A DNA stretch of 64,000 nucleotides, from positions 145,142 to 209,141 of the forward strand of contig CAIKMJ010000027.1 of NCBI GenBank assembly GCA_903828455.1. The letters are read 5' to 3'. The notes beneath the pieces were generated by a model. The model ran no database searches. It saw nothing but the letters and a program-made list of their open reading frames with translations, and was not told the origin of the DNA. The DNA is from an uncultured Acidobacteriia bacterium (GTDB taxonomy: Bacteria > Acidobacteriota > Terriglobia > Bryobacterales > Bryobacteraceae). Positions 18,906 to 27,699 of this stretch are shown one piece after another. Every line of letters starts with the position of its first letter. Position 1 is the stretch's first letter. The position numbers and the translations under genes are program-made.

Positions 18906-19870
18906 TTGGTTGCCACTTCTCCCTCAGGTTTCGGCTCTTCCGATTTCGTCAGCTCGAGGAAGATCTCTTCGAGCGATTCACCGGTGGCCCGCAGTTCGGT
19001 GAGATTCCAGCCCGACTGCACGACGGCGCGCGCCAGCTCCGGGCGCAGCGAATAATGTTCCAGACTCTGCACGTCGAAGGCGACCGTCCCTTCGCGGCTT
19101 TCGCGCGAGGCCACGCTGGCCACGCCCGCCACCTGTTCGAGGCGGCGCTTCACTTCGAGGCTTTCGGCGCCGGCCACTTCGATCAGCACGGTCTCGGCGG
19201 CCTTCTTGCGGTTGTGCAGGTTGGCCACCGAATCCACGGCCACGATGCTGCCCTTGTCGATGATCACAACCTTGCTGCACGACTGCTCGACTTCCGAAAG
19301 AATATGCGTGCTGAGGATGATCGTGTGGTCGCCGGAAAGGCTGGCGATCAGCTGCCGCGCCTCGCGCTGCTGTTCGGGGTCGAGGCCGGAGGTGGGCTCA
19401 TCGAGAATCAGCACCGGTGGATTGTGGATGATGGCCTGCGCAATGCCGACGCGCTGCCGGTAGCCCTTGGAAAGCTTGCTGATGAGCGTCCGCTTTCGGT
19501 CGTCGATGGAGGTCCGCTTGCAAACCTCGTCCACGCGCGCGGCGATTTCGCCCGCCGGGATGCCCTTCAGTTTGGCGACAAAGGTCAGATAGGACGCCAC
19601 ATCCATTTCCGGATAAACCGGCGGGGTTTCCGGCAAATAGCCGATGCGCTTCTTGACTTCGAGCGACTGCTCGACGACATCGAAGCCGGCAATACTCGCC
19701 TTGCCCTCGGTGGGCGGGAGGAAGCAGGTGAGGACGCGCATCGTGGTGGTCTTCCCGGCGCCGTTCTTGCCGAGGAAGCCCACGATTTCGCCCTTGCCTG
19801 CTTCGAAGGAAATGTTGCGGACCGCGACATGGCGCGCGTATCGCTTGGTCAGCCCTTCGACTTTAATCAT
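18902..19870 (-). CDS. ABC transporter ATP-binding protein, GldA-like
   Basis: This 322-residue ATPase is the first gene of the operon. Walker A is GKNGAGKTT, the signature is LSKGYRQRVGIAQAI, Walker B is VLILDEPTSGLDP, and the switch His lies in LSTHI. An extra C-terminal domain of about 100 residues (LIEVAGAESLEVKRRLEQV…) matches the GldA/ABC-2 subfamily. Its start has upstream AT-rich sequence (about 19871-19890) that could hold the operon promoter, but no clear -35/-10 pair stands out. It powers the GldF/GldG-like complex encoded downstream. Confidence 0.94.
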   Translation of the reverse strand: MIKVEGLTKRYARHVAVRNISFEAGKGEIVGFLGKNGAGKTTTMRVLTCFLPPTEGKASIAGFDVVEQSLEVKKRIGYLPETPPVYPEMDVASYLTFVAKLKGIPAGEIAARVDEVCKRTSIDDRKRTLISKLSKGYRQRVGIAQAIIHNPPVLILDEPTSGLDPEQQREARQLIASLSGDHTIILSTHILSEVEQSCSKVVIIDKGSIVAVDSVANLHNRKKAAETVLIEVAGAESLEVKRRLEQVAGVASVASRESREGTVAFDVQSLEHYSLRPELARAVVQSGWNLTELRATGESLEEIFLELTKSEEPKPEGEVATK

Positions 19871-20049
19871 AAGTTTTATATTTGACGGACGACGCAGCCA
19901 GACGTTACGTGCCGTGCGCCATTCCGCGGAGATTTCTGTTCTTAGCGAAACTATGATACCAGGGAATCGCGGCGGAGCGTCAAGTATCGTGTTTCGGGCC
20001 CCGGCGCGCGGTCCTGGCTGCGGCCATGCGGCTCCCGGTAAAGTAGGAC

Positions 20050-20805
20050 TTGGTCCCGGAACTCGTCAACCCCGCCCTTGCCACGCTTGTCGCCATTGTG
20101 GCGGCGATCGCAAGCATCGCGCTGCTGAGCCGCCGCGGCGCGGCCCGCACGCTGGTGCCGCTCGGTGGCGGCCTGCTCGCCGGAATCGCGGTCTTCGGGC
20201 TCATCCCGGAACTCGTGCGGGAACTCGGCGCCGCGCACGGCCTGCTGCTGGTGGTTGCCGGCTACGGCGCGCTGATGGCCTTCGACCGGCTGGTGCATCC
20301 CATCTGCCCTTCCTGCGCGCACGATCACGATCATGCCGGCTGCGCCACCACGCTGCACGGCTTCGCCGGACCGCTGCTGGCCGCGGCCTCGGTGCATGCC
20401 TTCCTCGATGGCTGGGGCCTCGTCACCGTGGGGCTGGCGGCGAAGGACCTGCCGGCTGCCGGCTCCGCGGTGACGGCCGCGGTCTTGCTGCACAAGGTGC
20501 CCGAAGGTCTGGCGCTCGGGACCATTGTGCGCGCCGCCGTCGGCAGACCGCTGCGCGCCGTCGCACTGGTTGCGCTGGCCGAGATGGCGACGGTTGCCGG
20601 CGGCGCGGTCGGGCTGTGGCTCACGCCGGCCGCCTGGGTCAACTATCCGTTAGCGCTGGCGGGCGGCACGTTCCTGTTCCTCGGGATTCATGCCATCCAT
20701 GGCGACTGGAAGCGGCGCGGCGCCTCAACGGCGCTGATTCCGGCGCTGGCCGGCGCGGCGGGTGCGGCGCTGTTGCAGCAGGGCGTGCGGCTGGCATTAC
20801 GGTAA
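20050..20805 (+). CDS. ZIP-family divalent metal transporter
   Basis: This roughly 251-residue membrane protein has about eight hydrophobic segments. The ZIP signatures are present: SVHAFLDGWGL (metal-site His in helix 4) and LLHKVPEGLALG (HKxPEG in helix 5). A cytoplasmic loop CPSCAHDHDHAGC between helices 3 and 4 is the usual His-rich metal-binding loop. The start is a TTG with no better alternative nearby. The stop overlaps the next ATG by one base (TAATG), so it is coupled to the GlcD-like gene. It probably takes up zinc, iron or manganese. Confidence 0.88.
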   Translation: MVPELVNPALATLVAIVAAIASIALLSRRGAARTLVPLGGGLLAGIAVFGLIPELVRELGAAHGLLLVVAGYGALMAFDRLVHPICPSCAHDHDHAGCATTLHGFAGPLLAAASVHAFLDGWGLVTVGLAAKDLPAAGSAVTAAVLLHKVPEGLALGTIVRAAVGRPLRAVALVALAEMATVAGGAVGLWLTPAAWVNYPLALAGGTFLFLGIHAIHGDWKRRGASTALIPALAGAAGAALLQQGVRLALR

Positions 20806-22190
20806 TGTCGCCCGAGACCATGTCCACCGAGCTGGCCGATGCTTCCGGCTTTCGCGGACAGGCCGAGCGGATCTGCCTGCCGGAGTCGGAAGCGGAGCTG
20901 GCGGCCATACTGCGTGAAGCGTCGCGCGCGCGGACGCCGGTCACCATCTGCGGCGCGCGCACCGGTTTGACGGGCGGCGGCATGCCCTCGTCGGGCTGGC
21001 TGATCTCGATGGACCGGTTCCGGCGGCTCGATGTCCACCCGGGCTTTGCCCTCTGCGGCGCGGGCGTGCTGCTGCGCCAGCTGCAGGCCGCGGCGGCGGC
21101 AGGCGGCCAGCTGTATCCGCCCGATCCCACCGAGACCAGCGCTTCCATCGGCGGCACCATCGTCACCAACGCCAGCGGTTCGCGCAGCTTTCTCTACGGG
21201 CCCACGCGGCGTTACGTGCGCGCCCTGCGGGTGATGCTCATGAGTGGCGAGACGCTGGTACTGCGGCGCGGCGAAAAAGCGCCGTTCGGGTTGCCGCTGT
21301 TGCCGCAGCCCGCCTCGACCAAGAACACGGCCGGTTACTTTCTGCCGGCCGATGCCGATTTCCTCGATCTGTTCATCGGTTCGGAAGGCACGCTCGGCAT
21401 TGTGACCGAAGCCGAACTGACGCTGCTGGCGGCGCCGAAGCAGCTTTGCAGCGGCGTGGTCTTCTTTGCATCTGACGACGCGGCCCTCGCTGCGGTGGAC
21501 GCGTGGCGCGGCGTGTCGGGGCTGCGGATGCTCGAATATCTGGATGCCGCATCGCTCGCGCTGCTGCGGGCGAGGTTTCCGGAGATCCCGCGCGAGGCCG
21601 CCGCGGCGCTGCTGATCGAGCAGGAGACCGACGGCATTGCCGATCCCGCCGATGCCGCCGATCCCGAAGACCGGTGGCTCGAACGTCTCGAAGCCGCCGA
21701 TGCTTTAGCCGACGCGTCCTGGTTCGCGATGGGCGCCGCCGACCGCGAGCGCTTTCGCCGCTTCCGCCATGCGCTGCCCGAAGCGGTGAACGGCCTGCTG
21801 CGTTCACGCGGGCTCATGAAGCTGGCCTCCGATTTCGCCGTCCCGGTGGCGCACAACCGCCAGATGCTCCGTCTCTACCGCGAGACGCTCGACCGCCGGA
21901 TGCCGGGCCGCTACGTGATCTTCGGTCACATCGGCGACGCGCACCTTCATCTCAACCTCCTTCCCGCCGATGAGGCCGAGCGCGAGCAGGCGAAGGAGTT
22001 GCTCACCGGCTTTGCGCGCCAGGCGGTGGCCTTTGGCGGCACCGTCTCGGCCGAGCACGGGCTCGGTAAGCTGAAGCGGCATCTGTTGCCGCTGCAGTTC
22101 AGCGCCGCGCAGATCGAACAGATGAAGGCAGTGAAGCGGCGGCTCGATCCCGGCTGGCTGCTGGGACAAGGCACGCTGTTCCCCGAATAA
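20805..22190 (+). CDS. FAD-binding 2-hydroxyacid oxidase/dehydrogenase, GlcD-like
   Basis: This 461-residue flavoenzyme of the VAO/PCMH family has an FAD-binding half with ICGARTGLTGGG, PPDPTETSASIGGTIV and NASGSRSFLYGPTRRYV. The C-terminal half has HIGDAHLHLNLLP and SAEHGLGKLKR, typical of glycolate or D-lactate dehydrogenases. It would oxidise a 2-hydroxyacid to a 2-oxoacid. The ATG shares a base with the ZIP-transporter stop. No GlcE/GlcF or LldEFG partners are adjacent, so the exact substrate and electron acceptor are open. Confidence 0.9.
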   Translation: MSPETMSTELADASGFRGQAERICLPESEAELAAILREASRARTPVTICGARTGLTGGGMPSSGWLISMDRFRRLDVHPGFALCGAGVLLRQLQAAAAAGGQLYPPDPTETSASIGGTIVTNASGSRSFLYGPTRRYVRALRVMLMSGETLVLRRGEKAPFGLPLLPQPASTKNTAGYFLPADADFLDLFIGSEGTLGIVTEAELTLLAAPKQLCSGVVFFASDDAALAAVDAWRGVSGLRMLEYLDAASLALLRARFPEIPREAAAALLIEQETDGIADPADAADPEDRWLERLEAADALADASWFAMGAADRERFRRFRHALPEAVNGLLRSRGLMKLASDFAVPVAHNRQMLRLYRETLDRRMPGRYVIFGHIGDAHLHLNLLPADEAEREQAKELLTGFARQAVAFGGTVSAEHGLGKLKRHLLPLQFSAAQIEQMKAVKRRLDPGWLLGQGTLFPE

Positions 22191-22206
22191 GCGCGGCGCC
22201 GGCGCG

Positions 22207-22944
22207 TCAGCGCATCAGCATTCCGCCGTTCACGTCCAGCACGTGACCGGTGATGTAGCCGGCCTCCTCGCTGGCGAGGAAGCGGACCGCGGCGGCGATG
22301 TCGTCGGCCGTGCCCATGCGGCCGAGCGGAATGGCCTGCATGACTTTTTCCTTCTGCTCGTCCTTCAGCGCGGCCGTCATATCGGTCTCGATGAAACCGG
22401 GCGCGACGGCGTTGACCGTCACGTTGCGCGAGGCCACCTCCAGCGCGAGCGACTTGGTCACGCCGATGAGGCCCGCCTTCGACGCCGCGTAATTGGCCTG
22501 GCCCGCATTGCCCGATTCGCCGACCACCGACGTGATGCTGACGATGCGGCCCCAGCGCTCGCGGATCATACCCGGCAGCACCTGCTGGCAGGCGAAGAAC
22601 GAGCCGGAGAGGTTGGTCCCGATGACGGCGTCCCAGTCGTCGCGCTTCATGCGCATGGCAAGGCCGTCGCGGGTGACGCCGGCGTTGTTGACCAGGATGT
22701 CGATGCGGCCGAACTCTTTCGCCACATGCGCGGTGGCTTCTTTGATGGAGTCCTGCGAGCTGAGATCGATAGCGGTGACGAAGGCCTCGGCGCCCAGCGC
22801 GCGGATCTCCGCCGCCACTTCTTCGAGTCTGTCGAGTTGCCGCGCGGCTACGGCGACGCGCGCTCCGGAACGCGCCAGCGCCAGTGCGCACGCGCGTCCA
22901 ATTCCTCTGCTTGCGCCGGTTACCAGCGCTGTCCGGTGAGTCAT
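22207..22944 (-). CDS. fabG: 3-oxoacyl-ACP reductase (SDR family)
   Basis: This 245-residue short-chain dehydrogenase has the cofactor motif TGASRGIG, the NNAG structural motif, catalytic Ser in SITSVVGESGNAGQANYAASK with Tyr/Lys in YAASK, and the PGFIETDM segment typical of FabG. It reduces 3-oxoacyl-ACP with NADPH in fatty-acid elongation. The ATG at 22944 is preceded by GGGAG at good spacing. It is convergent with the GlcD-like gene (16-bp gap) and not in a fab cluster, so a specialised substrate is possible. Confidence 0.93.
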   Translation of the reverse strand: MTHRTALVTGASRGIGRACALALARSGARVAVAARQLDRLEEVAAEIRALGAEAFVTAIDLSSQDSIKEATAHVAKEFGRIDILVNNAGVTRDGLAMRMKRDDWDAVIGTNLSGSFFACQQVLPGMIRERWGRIVSITSVVGESGNAGQANYAASKAGLIGVTKSLALEVASRNVTVNAVAPGFIETDMTAALKDEQKEKVMQAIPLGRMGTADDIAAAVRFLASEEAGYITGHVLDVNGGMLMR

Positions 22945-23122
22945 GATTTCTCCCGTATGGTAAAACACCGGGGCGCGGCGGAAACAGCGCGGCGCGCGGG
23001 GCTGCCGGTGCGGTGTTGGCTCGCGGCGCGCGCGACGCGGGTTGCCGGGGTGTCGTGGCGGTGCGGGAGCCGCGCGGCGCGGGTCCGGAGCAAACGCGGC
23101 GCGCGCGCGTTTGACGTGGCGG

Positions 23123-23554
23123 TCAGTGACCGGCCAGTTTGCGGATCTCCACTTTGACGCGGCGTCGCTTGCTGCGCGTGCAGACGTGTGGCACATACGT
23201 GCCGGCCATCGAGAGGCAGCCGCCGCAGAGCAGTGACGCAAACGTGCTGACCAGCAGACTCCACAGCGCGATGCCGTTCGATGCGGCGCCCGAGGAGGGC
23301 GTGAGATCGCCGGCGCGGAACCAGTTCTCGCCGCGCGTGATCTGCGTGCGGACGTCGGCAGCCATCAGCGTCTGACTTTGCTCGACGGCCAGCATGTCGG
23401 CGCCGGAGACAATATCGATGCCCGGCTCCGGGAACGCCAAAGGGTTCCGGAAGTAGGCTGCAACACGCATTTTGACGAATGTGTCGCCGACGTGGTCCGC
23501 CGAGACAACGCTGCAGCACCCCAGCAGGCCCGCAACGAGCAGGATCGTCTTCAC
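23123..23554 (-). CDS. Unknown exported protein with C-terminal membrane segment
   Basis: This protein of about 143 residues from a GTG start was not recognised. It begins with a hydrophobic signal-like stretch (VKTILLVAGLLGCCSVVSA) and has a polar middle (FVKMRVAAYFRNPLAFPEPG, ITRGENWFRAGDLTPSS). It ends with one membrane helix containing a CGGC motif (LLVSTFASLLCGGCLSMAG) and a basic tail (RSKRRRVKVEIRK). The GTG was chosen because it sits directly before the hydrophobic stretch; the frame is open further upstream. It lies between very GC-rich spacers with no clear partner. Confidence 0.5.
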   Translation of the reverse strand: MKTILLVAGLLGCCSVVSADHVGDTFVKMRVAAYFRNPLAFPEPGIDIVSGADMLAVEQSQTLMAADVRTQITRGENWFRAGDLTPSSGAASNGIALWSLLVSTFASLLCGGCLSMAGTYVPHVCTRSKRRRVKVEIRKLAGH

Positions 23555-23666
23555 AGAATTTTCGGTCTGCCCAGTCAGTACGGCCAGTACGAAAAATTCG
23601 CAGGAAAAAATGCAGTTGTGCCAACTCGGAACGTGAGGCGCCCGGCGTCGCATCTCGCGTGGCGCG

Positions 23667-23774
23667 GGCGGTCACGCGATGCGCCCCGAAGCGGCGGTTG
23701 CGACGCCGGTGCTCGCGGCCGGGCCGGGTCGCCTGCGCCGTGCGGTGCGCGCGTCGGCGGTCACGCGATGCGCC
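23667..23774. repeat. 19-bp direct repeat copying the MFS gene's stop codon
   Basis: ggcggtcacgcgatgcgcc occurs at 23667-23685 and again at 23756-23774, 89 bp apart. The second copy spans the TGA (23761-23763, minus strand) and last codons (RIA-stop) of the MFS gene; the first repeats it downstream. The intervening DNA is extremely GC-rich and shows no gene. Confidence 0.85.
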
Positions 23775-25020
23775 TCGATGCGTCGATCTTCAAATAGAGA
23801 AGAGCCGCAACAATCGACAGGCCGCTGGTAATCAGGAACGGCGAGTTCCAGCCGTAGCGCGTGGCGGCCCACGTCACGACCGCGGCCGACGTGGCGCCGC
23901 CGATATTGCCGAGCATGTTCATCACGGCCGAGACCGAGCCGGCGAAGTCGCCGCCGATATCGAGCGGCACCGCCCACGAGACGCCGACGGTCCATTCCAG
24001 TCCGAAGAAGGCGAGCGAATAGAACGCCACCGAAACCCCGGGATCGCGGGCCAGAATGGCGGGGATGGTGGCGGCGGCGGAGAGGATGAAGCCCGCGATC
24101 GCGACCCAGCGGCGGGCAAGGTTCACATTGCCGGTGCGCTTCAGCACGAGGTCGGAAAACGAGCCGCCGGCCAGATCGCCGAGCGTACCCGCAAACAGCG
24201 GCATGCTGGCGTAAAGCCCCATCTTTGCCAGCGTCATGCCGCGCGAATCGTGCAGGTAGGTGGGGAACCAGTCGTTATAGACGTTGAGGTTGAAGTTGTA
24301 GCAGAAGTACATCACGGCGAGGATCCACAGGTTGCCGTGCGAAAGGATGCTGCGCCACGGGATGTGCGACGAGCGCTTGCGGCCCGACCCGATCAGGTCG
24401 CGCTCGGCCTGGTTGCAGCCCGAGTGCTCTTCGGGCGTGTCGCGGTAGTAGAGAAACCAGGCCACCGACCAGGAAACGCCGAGCACGGCGAACACCCAGA
24501 ACGCGGCGCGCCAGCCGTAGCGGGCAATGATGATGACGACGAGCGGCGGCGTCAGGGCGGCGCCGAGGCGCGAGCCGGCGTGGGTGATCCCCTGCGCGAA
24601 GCCGCGCTCCACCGGGCGCATCCAGCGGGCGAGCGAGCGGGTGGCGATGGGGAAGGCGCCGGATTCGCCAAGTCCAAAGAAAACCTGCACGACCAGCATG
24701 GAGACAGCGCTCCACGCCATCGCCGTAAAGCCCGTGAAGAGGCTCCACCAGGCGACGATCGCGGCGAGGGCGCGCCGCGCGCCAAAGCGGTCGCCGAGCC
24801 AGCCGCCCGGAATCTGGAAGAGGGCGTAGGCGAGGCGGAAGGAGAAGGTGATCCAGCCCATCATGACGAGCGAAATGCCGAGTTCGTCGCGGATCACCGG
24901 GCGGGCGACGGCGAGGATCTGCCGGTCCATGTAAGTGATGGCGTAGGCGGCGACGGTGAGGCCGAGGACGACGTAGCGGGCTCGGGTGGGGCGGGTTGCG
25001 GTCGGCGTCGGCATCGGCAT
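23761..25020 (-). CDS. MFS transporter, anion:cation symporter (sugar acid)-like
   Basis: This transporter of about 419 residues has twelve predicted membrane segments. The first includes YVVLGLTVAAYAITYMDRQILAVA in segments. The inter-helix motif GWLGDRFGARRALAAI is the MFS loop 2-3 motif. RxxMDR-type sequence in helix 1 and the overall layout resemble the ACS group (glucarate/galactonate/hexuronate transporters). The ATG at 25020 is preferred over a TTG at 25062, which would overlap the upstream terminator. No sugar-acid catabolic gene is adjacent, so the substrate is not known. Confidence 0.87.
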   Translation of the reverse strand: MPMPTPTATRPTRARYVVLGLTVAAYAITYMDRQILAVARPVIRDELGISLVMMGWITFSFRLAYALFQIPGGWLGDRFGARRALAAIVAWWSLFTGFTAMAWSAVSMLVVQVFFGLGESGAFPIATRSLARWMRPVERGFAQGITHAGSRLGAALTPPLVVIIIARYGWRAAFWVFAVLGVSWSVAWFLYYRDTPEEHSGCNQAERDLIGSGRKRSSHIPWRSILSHGNLWILAVMYFCYNFNLNVYNDWFPTYLHDSRGMTLAKMGLYASMPLFAGTLGDLAGGSFSDLVLKRTGNVNLARRWVAIAGFILSAAATIPAILARDPGVSVAFYSLAFFGLEWTVGVSWAVPLDIGGDFAGSVSAVMNMLGNIGGATSAAVVTWAATRYGWNSPFLITSGLSIVAALLYLKIDASRRIA

Positions 25021-25062
25021 CTTGTTCGGGTCGTCGTGGATTGTTGTCAGTATGCTGAGCAA

Positions 25063-25093
25063 TAAAAAAGGCTACCCGTGTCGGCGGATAGCC
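25063..25093 (-). terminator. Rho-independent terminator, minus strand
   Basis: Nine-base arms at 25070-25078 and 25085-25093 pair with one mismatch around a six-base loop (TGTCGG) and are followed on the minus strand by six T. It lies downstream of the 91-residue ORF ending at 25148 and just upstream of the MFS gene, isolating the two. Confidence 0.8.
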
Positions 25094-25147
25094 TGAGGTT
25101 TCGATATTCTATCAGCGCCGCGCCGCAATGAGGCGGGGCTGGTTCGG

Positions 25148-25423
25148 TTACTGGATAAAGCCTACCGGCTCCAGACAGAAATGCGAGTCGAAGCGCTGCT
25201 CGATCAGGCTCGCGGTATGCACGATTGCGTCCGAAAAGCCGATGTCCGACACCGGGATGCCGAGCAGTTCGCCGCTCTGCTTGTCGAACTCGACGATGCG
25301 AAAGCGGAGCGTGGCGGGATCGAGGGCGCCCGCGCCAATGGCTTCGGCGCGCATGGCCGCAATGTCCGGACTCGCCGCGATGTCCGGCATGGCCGCTTCG
25401 GAAGATTGGTGCGCAGCGTTCAT
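25148..25423 (-). CDS. Unknown 91-residue protein
   Basis: This small acidic protein was not recognised. The N-terminal third is Ala-rich (AAMPDIAASPDIAAMRAEAIGAG in segments). The rest (ATLRFRIVEFDKQSGELLG, IPVSDIGFSDAIVHTASLIE) has a two-strand/one-helix look that faintly recalls flagellar FlaG-like proteins, too weakly to assign. A minus-strand TATAGA lies three bases before the ATG (CTATAGATATATG), so the mRNA may be leaderless. A good terminator follows it, supporting an independent transcription unit. Confidence 0.6.
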   Translation of the reverse strand: MNAAHQSSEAAMPDIAASPDIAAMRAEAIGAGALDPATLRFRIVEFDKQSGELLGIPVSDIGFSDAIVHTASLIEQRFDSHFCLEPVGFIQ

Positions 25424-25500
25424 ATATCTATAGTTGCTCGGCGACGCCTTTACGTTTCATGCAATTCTCTTATCGGTTGTATGCGGGAAATGTATTAGAG

Positions 25501-26142
25501 CTACTCGATATGGGCCGACTTGATGAAGTCCAGCTTGGGGAAGAACTGTTCCAGATAGGCGTTGCCCTGGCTCGTGATCGAGCCCTGGTCGGGCTGTTCG
25601 CCGTACTGAGACGTGATCTTATCGATGTTTTCCATGCCGCTCACGACTTTGCCGAAGGGCGCGAAGCGCTGGGCGTCGAGGCGCGAGCCGTTATCGACGA
25701 GGTTGATAAACAGCTGCTCGGTGCGCGAGTTGGGCATGCCGGTGGCGGCGAAGACCAGCGTGCCGCGGGCGTTGGTCTGCTTGACCGGGTCGTCCTGAAT
25801 GGGCACGTTCCAGGCGGCGCTCATGGCCGGGTTGGCGGCGAGGCCGAACTGGACCACAAAGCCGGGAACCACGCGGAAGAAGCGCGCGCCGTCGAAATAT
25901 TTGGCTTTCACCAGATTGTAGAAACGGTCCGCGCCGATGGGGGCGTCCGAGCGGGTGATTTCCAGAACCACGGGGCCGGTGGAAAGTTCCATGGCGACGC
26001 GGTAGGTATCGGGGGCCTTTTCGCTGGTGGGCCCGGCGGGAGCGGGGGCGGCGGCGGGTTGCTGGCCTTCCGCGGTTTTGGTGGACGTCGAGCAGCCGAT
26101 GAGAACGAACGCGGCTGTGGCAATCAGCGAGAGACGGGTCAT
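25501..26142 (-). CDS. Cyclophilin-type peptidyl-prolyl isomerase lipoprotein
   Basis: This 213-residue lipoprotein has a signal peptide with lipobox (AAFVLIGC) and an Ala/Pro-rich linker before a cyclophilin domain (VAMELSTGPVVLEITRSDAP, FYNLVKAKYFDGARFFRVVPGF, GTLVFAATGMPNSRTEQLFINL, FGKVVSGMENIDKI). It would catalyse proline cis-trans isomerisation in the periplasm while tethered to a membrane. GAGGAG lies 11 bases before the ATG at 26142 and 8 bases before an adjacent in-frame TTG at 26145, so the start may be either. Confidence 0.92.
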   Translation of the reverse strand: MTRLSLIATAAFVLIGCSTSTKTAEGQQPAAAPAPAGPTSEKAPDTYRVAMELSTGPVVLEITRSDAPIGADRFYNLVKAKYFDGARFFRVVPGFVVQFGLAANPAMSAAWNVPIQDDPVKQTNARGTLVFAATGMPNSRTEQLFINLVDNGSRLDAQRFAPFGKVVSGMENIDKITSQYGEQPDQGSITSQGNAYLEQFFPKLDFIKSAHIE

Positions 26143-27053
26143 CAAAGTTTTAGCTCCTCAGAGAAAGAAGTTGGTTGTGGTCCGGGCCGGCACCCGGCGC
26201 CGGCGGATGGCCGGAGCGCGCCGGCGGGAAGCCGGGGACGAGGTCTTCGAGTTTGGCGAAAGGCTTCCGGAACAAGATAATTTTATCATCCGGGCGCGCG
26301 CGGGCAGAGCAGCGGCCGGGCGGGTGAAATGCGGCTGGATCCGGCGGGGTTTCTGCTGGCCAACCGGGCGCCCGCGGGCGGGCGGATCGGGGATTTTGTG
26401 CAACCTGGCGACGCCCGGACGGCTGGTAGCCCGCCGCGGGCCGGAATCGCGGCAGACCCGGATCGTGAGAATCGCTGTTGGGGATTTTGAAAAAACGAAG
26501 CCAATCGAGGCGGTAGCGGCTTCTCTCATTGAGCACGGCTCCGCGGCGCGGCGTTCAGGCATGCGCGCCGAACAGAAACTACGCTTGTCGATCTGAAGCC
26601 GCAATGCCGGTTGCGTTCGAACTGCGCTGCGCGCCCGATGAGTGGGCGGCATGAGTCCGGCTGCGACGATTGGCCTCGCGGTGCTCATCAGGTCTGATCC
26701 TTTCGGCATAGCTGTTCCTGTCACACACCAGTAGCACGGCGATACGGCGCTGCAGCGGCGTTGCGCGCGTAAGTGCTTGTTACGGTTGCGGTAATAAATC
26801 GCAGGTTACGGAACCGGAGGCGGCGATGGCTATTTCAGGTTTGATGCGGCAATACGCGAGATCTAGGAATTATCTGATTGTCGAAAGACATAATCCGTTG
26901 CAAAATGAACAAAACAAAATGCTGGCGTGGACACCCGTAGCAGGTGTGTCGCGTTGCGATCGGAACACTTGGGCGTTTCCGGTCGGTGGCTGTTTGTGCC
27001 GACAACGCTGTTCGGCAAAGTGGTGTGCCATGAGCGCCAGGAGGAGGCAGGGA
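26143..27053. other. 910-bp intergenic region without a recognised gene
   Basis: The first half (26150-26500) is very GC-rich with many short inverted GCCGG/CCGGC motifs. Open frames exist on both strands, but their translations are low-complexity Arg/Pro/Ala and match nothing I know. The second half is less GC-rich. An in-frame ATG at 26826 could extend the PEP-CTERM gene by 76 residues, but the extension would bury its signal peptide, so it was rejected. Confidence 0.5.
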
Positions 27054-27602
27054 ATGAGGAATATTTTGAGGACGCTGGCCGGAGTCGCGATTTTGGCCGC
27101 CGCTATGGCGGGGACGAGCGCGGCGGAGGTGGTGAGTTTTTCGTTTTCCAACAATAACGGCAACATCGACGGCGTGGTGAACGGAACGCTGACGCTGCCG
27201 ACGGCATGCGATACCGGGTGTACGGCGCAGTCCGTCACGGATGTTGTGCTCACATCGTTCCCGGCCGGACTCAACAGCCCCTATGGCGCCGCGCCTTTGG
27301 ATCTCTTTACGCTGTTTTCGACCCACTACTTCAATTCCATAACGACGAACAGCTCAGGAGCCGTCACGGCCATCGATCTGGCTATTGGCGGACCCGGTGG
27401 CAATAACTACCTGGATCTGAACTACCAGGCGATCCATAACAAGTTGGTCCTCGAAACATCCGGCAGTGACAATACATCGAATTCTGGCGGGTTCAGCGGA
27501 GTCACATACACGGTCGTGTCGCCGGAACCGGGGACGTGGCTGATGCTGGGGACCGGGCTGGCCGCGATGGTGGAAGTGAAGCGGCGGCGGGCGATGCGCT
27601 AG
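27054..27602 (+). CDS. PEP-CTERM sorting-domain protein 1
   Basis: This 182-residue exported protein has a signal peptide (MRNILRTLAGVAILAAAMAG…) and a secreted region rich in Asn, Ser, Thr and Gly (VSFSFSNNNGNIDGVVNGTL). The C-terminus has the exosortase sorting signal: SPEPGTWLMLGTGL, a membrane helix, then basic KRRRAMR. PEP-CTERM proteins are cleaved by exosortase and usually delivered to the envelope or extracellular matrix; no exosortase gene is in this window. The ATG is preceded by GGAGGAGGCAGGG, a strong ribosome site. It is followed by a good terminator, so probably monocistronic. Confidence 0.88.
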   Translation: MRNILRTLAGVAILAAAMAGTSAAEVVSFSFSNNNGNIDGVVNGTLTLPTACDTGCTAQSVTDVVLTSFPAGLNSPYGAAPLDLFTLFSTHYFNSITTNSSGAVTAIDLAIGGPGGNNYLDLNYQAIHNKLVLETSGSDNTSNSGGFSGVTYTVVSPEPGTWLMLGTGLAAMVEVKRRRAMR

Positions 27603-27634
27603 CGCGCCGGCTCGGCAGCGGAGTTCGAATTTTT

Positions 27635-27675
27635 AAAACGCCTCGCCGGAGGAATTCGGCGGGGCGTTTTTCTTT
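27635..27675 (+). terminator. Rho-independent terminator after PEP-CTERM gene 1
   Basis: AAAACGCC-TCGCCG (27635-27648) pairs with CGGCGGGGCGTTTT (from 27657) around a short loop, followed by a T-rich tract (TTTTTCTTTT). An A-run precedes the stem, so it may also work on the minus strand. Confidence 0.85.
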
Positions 27676-27683
27676 TGCCGGCC

Positions 27684-27692
27684 TGGTAAACT
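27684..27692 (+). promoter_or_regulatory. Extended -10 promoter, probably giving a leaderless mRNA
   Basis: TGgTAAACT ends seven bases before the ATG of the small membrane-protein gene (27700), so transcription would begin at or one base before the start codon. No ribosome site precedes this ATG. Confidence 0.5.
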
Positions 27693-27699
27693 TTACGGC

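Noticed and set aside
19644..20804. Long N-terminal extension of the GlcD-like protein
   Set aside because: The extension runs through the ABC-operon promoter and the ZIP-transporter gene in another frame; the family begins at the ATG at 20805.
26158..26724. 188-codon minus-strand frame in the 910-bp gap
   Set aside because: The translation is Arg/Pro/Ala-rich without domains, and overlapping frames are equally open.
26826..27053. 76-residue N-terminal extension of PEP-CTERM protein 1
   Set aside because: It would place a normal signal peptide internally, and a strong ribosome site lies at the downstream ATG.
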